The notes under the pieces are model-generated. The model was not told the DNA's origin. It did no database searches and saw only the letters and a list, made by a program, of their open reading frames with translations. A stretch of DNA of 64,000 bases from Chlamydiales bacterium (lineage in GTDB: Bacteria > Chlamydiota > Chlamydiia > Chlamydiales > JACKPQ01): the NCBI GenBank assembly GCA_024233455.1, contig JACKPP010000002.1, positions 186,001-250,000 on the forward strand, in the 5' to 3' direction. Shown here one piece after another: positions 59,729 to 64,000 of the stretch. Within the stretch, counting starts at the first letter, position 1. Each line of letters starts with the position of its first letter. The position numbers were made by a program, and so were the translations under genes.

Positions 59729-60933
59729 AAGTGTCTCGGCACGTTCTGCCTCATGATGGCATCAACCCATTCTTGGACGCCATCTTCCTGATGGCTATAC
59801 ACGTCGGTGTAGTACATCGGCTCCAAAACATTTTGGGGCGGCGGAATGACTCCACCGCGCTCATTTTTAGTATCGACAGTCACATCCATTGAAAGGCCGA
59901 TGCGTAGTGGATAGCGGCGCAGCTGTTCGGGCTCAAAGCTAATTCTAACCGGCAATCGCTGCACAATTTTGATCCAATTGCCAGTAGCATTTTGAGGTGG
60001 CAAAATCGAAAATGCCGCGCCAGTTCCCATGCCAAGGCCCACCACTTTACCGTTAAAAAGCACCTCATCGCCATAAATATCGGCGTGCATTTTAACCGGC
60101 TGCCCTATGCGAATCCGTTTCAAATGAATTTCTTTGTAATTAGCCTCCACCCACATTTGATCGATGGGAACTACTGCCAAGAGCGGATCATTGGGATTCA
60201 CCCACTCACCAATTTGAATGCTTCTTTTGTCAACAATACCATCGGTAGGAGCCACGATTTTGGTACGCCTTAAATTGACATAGGCCTCTTTCATTTTTTC
60301 TTGAGCAGCAATCACTTCAGGATGAGTATACAGCGTTGTATTATCCACCCTGGCAACAGCTGCCTCGTAGGCGCACTGTGCTCTTGACGCCTCGGCTCTT
60401 GCAGATCTAAGCTCGGCCTGAGAGTGTTCAAAATCTTCAAGCGACACGCCCCCAATTCCAATCACCCCCGCTCGGTGATCATAATCCTGCTGGGCTTTAA
60501 TAAGCTCGGCCTGAGCCCGCTCCATCTCCGCTCTCTTTTCACCTACATCGTCAAACAACGTGGCCACATGCCGGACAGCTTGTCCCAGATCAGCTGCTGT
60601 TTTACGCAGCTGCAGCTCATAATCTGTTGGATCAAGCTCGATGAGCACCTGATTTTTTTGCACGAAATAGGTGTTGTCGGTATTAATCGATTTGACAATA
60701 CCGGGCACTTGGGTTGTCAGTTCTAAAGCATTGCCGTGTACGTAGGCATCTTCGGTGGAGTCTTCGATACGAAAATAAAACCACCACATCAGAAAACACA
60801 CCACACCGATCACCACCAAAATGGTAGTGGTCCACGCCAAGTATTTCTTACGCTTTACTTGCAAGTCATTATTTTCCACAGGCTGATCTGGCATCTTCTT
60901 CCCATTCTGCTTGTTTGTTACAGTGGTCTTCAT
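59719..60933 (-). CDS. emrA: EmrA-type membrane-fusion protein (HlyD family)
   Basis: The start is taken at the ATG at 60933, preceded by AGGTGG; a GTG at 60942 and an ATG at 60894 are alternatives. The 404 residues have a membrane anchor (about 33-54, WTTTILVVIGVVCFLMWWFYF) and a biotinyl/lipoyl-like domain (TEDAYVHGNALELTTQVPGIV). A long alpha-hairpin follows (about 100-180), then the second half of the lipoyl domain (IVAPTDGIVDKRSIQIGEWV) and a beta-barrel. It bridges EmrB to the outer-membrane channel. Its start lies 65 nt inside the end of the outer-membrane factor gene. Confidence 0.9.
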   Translation of the reverse strand: MKTTVTNKQNGKKMPDQPVENNDLQVKRKKYLAWTTTILVVIGVVCFLMWWFYFRIEDSTEDAYVHGNALELTTQVPGIVKSINTDNTYFVQKNQVLIELDPTDYELQLRKTAADLGQAVRHVATLFDDVGEKRAEMERAQAELIKAQQDYDHRAGVIGIGGVSLEDFEHSQAELRSARAEASRAQCAYEAAVARVDNTTLYTHPEVIAAQEKMKEAYVNLRRTKIVAPTDGIVDKRSIQIGEWVNPNDPLLAVVPIDQMWVEANYKEIHLKRIRIGQPVKMHADIYGDEVLFNGKVVGLGMGTGAAFSILPPQNATGNWIKIVQRLPVRISFEPEQLRRYPLRIGLSMDVTVDTKNERGGVIPPPQNVLEPMYYTDVYSHQEDGVQEWVDAIMRQNVPRHLCQ

Positions 60934-62347
60934 AGCCGCCACCTAAAGCTTTAATTAACCCCGTTATCTGGATCAAACGCTCACCTTCAATTTCATATTG
61001 CTTCATTTGAGCATCCAAATAGGCCACTTCCCGCTCGAGTAGCTGTATACGCGAATCGAGACCCGATTTATAATTGGCAAAAGACAAATCATAAATGCCG
61101 GCTATTTCATCTACCACTTGGACCTGATCCTTCAGCCTCTGGCTTGCCGATTGCACATTCGTGATGCTATCTGCAACTTCCTCTGCTGCCACTAACAGCG
61201 TATGATTGTACTCGTAAACCATCTCTTCAAATTCAGCAACCCTGGCATCCAAATTAGCGCGCAACTTTCCTCCCAAAAAAATGGGTAAATGGATTGCCGG
61301 ATTCAGCTGGCCTGCAAGGCTAGATTTATTAAAAAACATATTCCAAGAAAGGCTAGAAAAACCTCCGGCGGCCAGTAAATTTAAATCAGGATAAAACAAT
61401 GCCTTGGCAGCGCCGATTAAATGAGCGGCTTTTTCTACCTGCCAAACTCTAGCAGTGACATCTGGACGCCTGGCAATCAGATCTAAAGACAACCGCTCCG
61501 GAAGCGGAAACTTGCCTGTATAACGAGCTTGAGGTGTGAGCATTTCTTCATCGCTATCTGGGCTATCACCCATCAAAGCGCGCAAAAAATTCTTACCCAA
61601 AGCAATTCTTTCAGTATTGGCCACAAGCTCTTGGTCTGTTTGATAAACCCTAGTTTTTTGCTCCTTGACTTTTAGCTCATTGGTTAATCCATGCTCAAAG
61701 CGCTTTTCCACTAAATACAGCAAATCTTTTTCCGCTTGAGCGCGACGGCGTAAGACTTTTTCTTTTTCGATTTCAGTTTGCAAACTAAAATACCCTCTGG
61801 CTGCGGCAGTAGATAAGCTGAGCTTAGTCATGGCAGCTTCGGCAACAGATGCTCTGGCCTCACCCAATGCAGCTTGGTAACGCTGTTTGTTTTTTCCCCA
61901 GATATCAAAATCGTAATTCAATTCTAGACCAAGCGCTAGCTGATAAATATTGGGGGGTATCCTAGAAGGCGGGAATCGATACAAATTCTGTGAACTTAAA
62001 TGCTCCCAATTCACTTCGGCTCCGCTAGTCAGCTGTGGAAAAAGCGCCGATCTCACAATATAGGCCTCTTGCAAAGCAACTTTAGCGCGCATGCTAGCGA
62101 TACCCATATTCGGGTTATTTTCTAAAACGCGGACAATCAAAAGTGTCAATTGCGGATCCTCAAACATAAACCACCAATTATGTCCCGGCCACTCACCTGG
62201 TTCAAAATCACCTTCTGCTAGCGCAATTTCTTTAGTTCGGTCGATAGACAAAGGAGGAGAAAGTCTAGCCTGTAAATCTTTTTTCGGAATACGCGCGCAA
62301 CCAAAAAATAAAGCGCCAACTAAAGTATAAAAAACAAAAAACCGCAT
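60869..62347 (-). CDS. Outer-membrane efflux lipoprotein (TolC/NodT family)
   Basis: The product has 492 residues. The signal ends in the lipobox LFFG-Cys (residues 14-17), as in RND-type NodT lipoproteins. Two repeats of the outer-membrane factor fold follow: WWFMFEDPQLTLLIVRVLENNP, SAAARGYFSLQTEIEKEKVL, the LPERLSLDLIARRPDVTARVWQVE hallmark and the SYANYKSGL-type segment SFANYKSGLDSR. The last family motif, KALGGGY, is followed by about 18 further residues that overlap emrA. It is the first gene of the operon and supplies the exit duct for the EmrAB pump. Confidence 0.92.
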   Translation of the reverse strand: MRFFVFYTLVGALFFGCARIPKKDLQARLSPPLSIDRTKEIALAEGDFEPGEWPGHNWWFMFEDPQLTLLIVRVLENNPNMGIASMRAKVALQEAYIVRSALFPQLTSGAEVNWEHLSSQNLYRFPPSRIPPNIYQLALGLELNYDFDIWGKNKQRYQAALGEARASVAEAAMTKLSLSTAAARGYFSLQTEIEKEKVLRRRAQAEKDLLYLVEKRFEHGLTNELKVKEQKTRVYQTDQELVANTERIALGKNFLRALMGDSPDSDEEMLTPQARYTGKFPLPERLSLDLIARRPDVTARVWQVEKAAHLIGAAKALFYPDLNLLAAGGFSSLSWNMFFNKSSLAGQLNPAIHLPIFLGGKLRANLDARVAEFEEMVYEYNHTLLVAAEEVADSITNVQSASQRLKDQVQVVDEIAGIYDLSFANYKSGLDSRIQLLEREVAYLDAQMKQYEIEGERLIQITGLIKALGGGYEDHCNKQAEWEEDARSACGK

Positions 62348-62442
62348 GAATAACCCTCAATACTTTTAATAATAAAAATTACAATAACTTTAAACAAAAA
62401 AATACTGTTTAAAAAAATAGATTTTAGAGTATGGTTTAGAAC

Positions 62443-64000
62443 ATGTTTGGCATCGAAAGAGAAACTATCCGCATCACAACCAATGGACACATTGCAGAGA
62501 CTGACCATCCACAATGTCTTGGTTCCAAACTAACACACCCTTACTTCACCACCGATTTTGGAGAAGCACAACTCGAAATAGTCACGCCACCCTTCAAAAC
62601 AATCCCTGCTTCATTGCACTTTCTAAACAAGCTGCAGCGCTACTTTTTTACCTGTGAAAACACCGAGCTCTTTTGGCCATTTAGCATGCCGCCGGTATTA
62701 AAAGACATTCGTATCGCCGATTTTGGCACATCTAATCGCGGACAAGCCAAATCGCTCTATCGCGAAGGTCTGGCCAAGCGCTACCCTATCCAAATGCAAA
62801 TGATCTCTGGCATACACGCCAATTACTCATTTCAGTCCCACCCATCTTCTGAAAAAATGATGGGTACGATCCGAAATTTTTTGCGTTATGGCTGGTTACT
62901 CTCCTACCTTTTTGGAGCCTCTCCTTTTGCACATAAAAGCTACTTTTCCAAAAAACCATTAGGCCTAAAAAAACTGGGTGATCTTTACTATTCGCCCTAT
63001 GCCACCTCTTTGCGTCTTTCTCACTTTGGCTACTACAGCCGCATACAAAACCAAATTGCTATTTCCTACAATACACTCCAGCAATATATCCACGATATCC
63101 AGCAAGCACTTACAACGTCTTACCCCGCCTATGAAGGCTATGGTCTAAACAGCAATCTGCTGCAAATTCCCGGTGAGCTCTACAGCCGAATCCGTCCCAA
63201 ATCTAATCTCCATGACAATGGTAATCCTCTCATTGGTCTGCAAACAAACGGGATAGACTACCTAGAAGTACGAGCGCTTGATCTCAACCCCTACGAGCCG
63301 CTTGGTATTGACATAGCCCAGTTAGAATTCACGGAAAAATTCCTCCATTTTTGTCTCGATAAAAAAAGCCCGCCCCTTTCCAAAACAGAAATCGCCCACC
63401 TCACTGCCAATCAAAATAATGTCGCATTGCAAGGACGCCACCCCAAATTACTGTTACAAACTACCAAGGGCCCCAAAACGCTCCGCACCGTGGCCAATGA
63501 GTTAATCACCCAAATAGACCCAGGCTATCTTCCGCAAGTTGACGATTCCAATCTGACGCTATCCGCACGCATACTCGCCGATCTAAAAAATCATCATAAC
63601 GACTTTATAGCTCTCGGACTATCCTTGGCCAAAGCCCACAAAAAAACACTGGGAAATACAAAATCCACAGAAGAGCTCAAAATAAAAGCCCACAAGTCAC
63701 TGATCGAACACGAAACCTTAGAAGCAAACGACCATTTTTACCTGGCAGGCTATGAAGATCTAGAACACAGCACACAACTGCTTATTCGTGGTGCTTTAGA
63801 AAAAAAAATAAAAGTGGAAGTTCTTGATTGGCAAGACAACATCGTGCGTTTAACTCAAGGCAACCAAATGCACATCGTCCAGCAAGCGACCAAGACTGCG
63901 CTTGACACCTACATTTCACCCTTGCTCATGGAAAACAAGGCGGTGACCAAACAGCTACTAAAAGAGGCCAAATTCAAAGTGCCTCACGGTCAAATTTTCC
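62443..64000 (+). CDS. gshAB: Bifunctional glutathione synthetase GshAB (GshF), 3' end outside the window
   Basis: A reading frame of 519 codons, cut by the right edge, begins MFGIERETIRIT, the core of class-1 glutamate-cysteine ligase. It continues through GSKLTHPYFTTDFGEAQLE, SGIHANYSF and IDYLEVRALDLNPYEPLGI. Near the window end it enters the linker and ATP-grasp part (ENKAVTKQLLKEAKFKVP), the glutathione-synthetase half of fused GshAB enzymes. The fused enzyme makes glutathione from glutamate, cysteine and glycine. An in-frame TAG at 62437 fixes this start. The usual N-terminal 15-20 residues before the first motif are therefore missing, and no ribosome-binding site is seen. Confidence 0.9.
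   Translation, partial: MFGIERETIRITTNGHIAETDHPQCLGSKLTHPYFTTDFGEAQLEIVTPPFKTIPASLHFLNKLQRYFFTCENTELFWPFSMPPVLKDIRIADFGTSNRGQAKSLYREGLAKRYPIQMQMISGIHANYSFQSHPSSEKMMGTIRNFLRYGWLLSYLFGASPFAHKSYFSKKPLGLKKLGDLYYSPYATSLRLSHFGYYSRIQNQIAISYNTLQQYIHDIQQALTTSYPAYEGYGLNSNLLQIPGELYSRIRPKSNLHDNGNPLIGLQTNGIDYLEVRALDLNPYEPLGIDIAQLEFTEKFLHFCLDKKSPPLSKTEIAHLTANQNNVALQGRHPKLLLQTTKGPKTLRTVANELITQIDPGYLPQVDDSNLTLSARILADLKNHHNDFIALGLSLAKAHKKTLGNTKSTEELKIKAHKSLIEHETLEANDHFYLAGYEDLEHSTQLLIRGALEKKIKVEVLDWQDNIVRLTQGNQMHIVQQATKTALDTYISPLLMENKAVTKQLLKEAKFKVPHGQIF

Noticed and set aside
1..64000. CRISPR arrays, insertion sequences, prophage and rRNA or tRNA genes
   Set aside because: No spaced direct repeats, transposase motifs, integrase or RNA-gene structures were seen on either strand.

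Overview
The window is about 64 kb of a moderate-GC bacterial chromosome that reads as an environmental (amoeba- or protist-associated) member of the Chlamydiae. The grounds are: a reverse-strand sucA-sucB-lpd cluster next to an acidic protein gene and hemW, as in the CT052-CT055 block of Chlamydia; a HolA-like/RsmI-like pair resembling CT047-CT048; a FliO-like/HAD/unknown/plant-type fabI neighbourhood resembling CT101-CT104; type III secretion (T3SS) translocator-type genes; and many eukaryote-like or effector-like proteins (U-box, TPR, ankyrin) typical of Parachlamydiales. The synteny is recalled from memory, not computed. I found no rRNA, tRNA, insertion sequence or CRISPR array.

Layout. 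1-5.5 kb: an unknown membrane protein cut by the window edge, adenylate kinase, a 2Fe-2S ferredoxin coupled to a DUF1858/A-type Fe-S carrier fusion, a 52-residue protein and two unknown proteins. 5.5-14.4 kb: the 2-oxoglutarate dehydrogenase operon, then an acidic protein and hemW facing away from it, then methyltransferase and holA. 14.6-18.8 kb: two ankyrin genes, one with a U-box and TPRs, which share an almost identical 5' leader. 19.4-25.8 kb: fabI, a HAD phosphatase, a FliO-like protein, a possible inclusion-membrane protein and hemL. 25.9-28.4 kb: a compact T3SS chaperone/translocator-like operon. 28.5-31.8 kb: mlaE-mlaF-mlaD-yqgE with overlapping genes, a lipid-transport unit of the envelope. 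31.8-33.2 kb: four small, related two-helix membrane proteins in tandem.

33.3-48.4 kb: a 709-residue unknown protein and a 14-helix MFS exporter on the minus strand. These are followed by a long co-directional run of four paralogous membrane-anchored proteins in which I see a divergent protein-kinase-like core, two oligopeptide-binding lipoproteins, a large unknown protein, a DUF2227-like membrane protein and an ABC-2 exporter. 48.5-57.9 kb: an S9 peptidase, a protein with a degenerate U-box, an outer-membrane barrel, a helical-repeat protein and a short secretin with an overlapping small gene. 58.2-62.3 kb: a complete EmrB/EmrA/outer-membrane-factor tripartite efflux operon. 62.4 kb to the end: a fused glutathione synthetase (gshAB) cut by the window edge.

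The best candidates for something undescribed are the kinase-like quartet at 37.1-46.0 kb, the tandem family of small membrane proteins at 31.8-33.2 kb, and the ankyrin pair with its shared leader.
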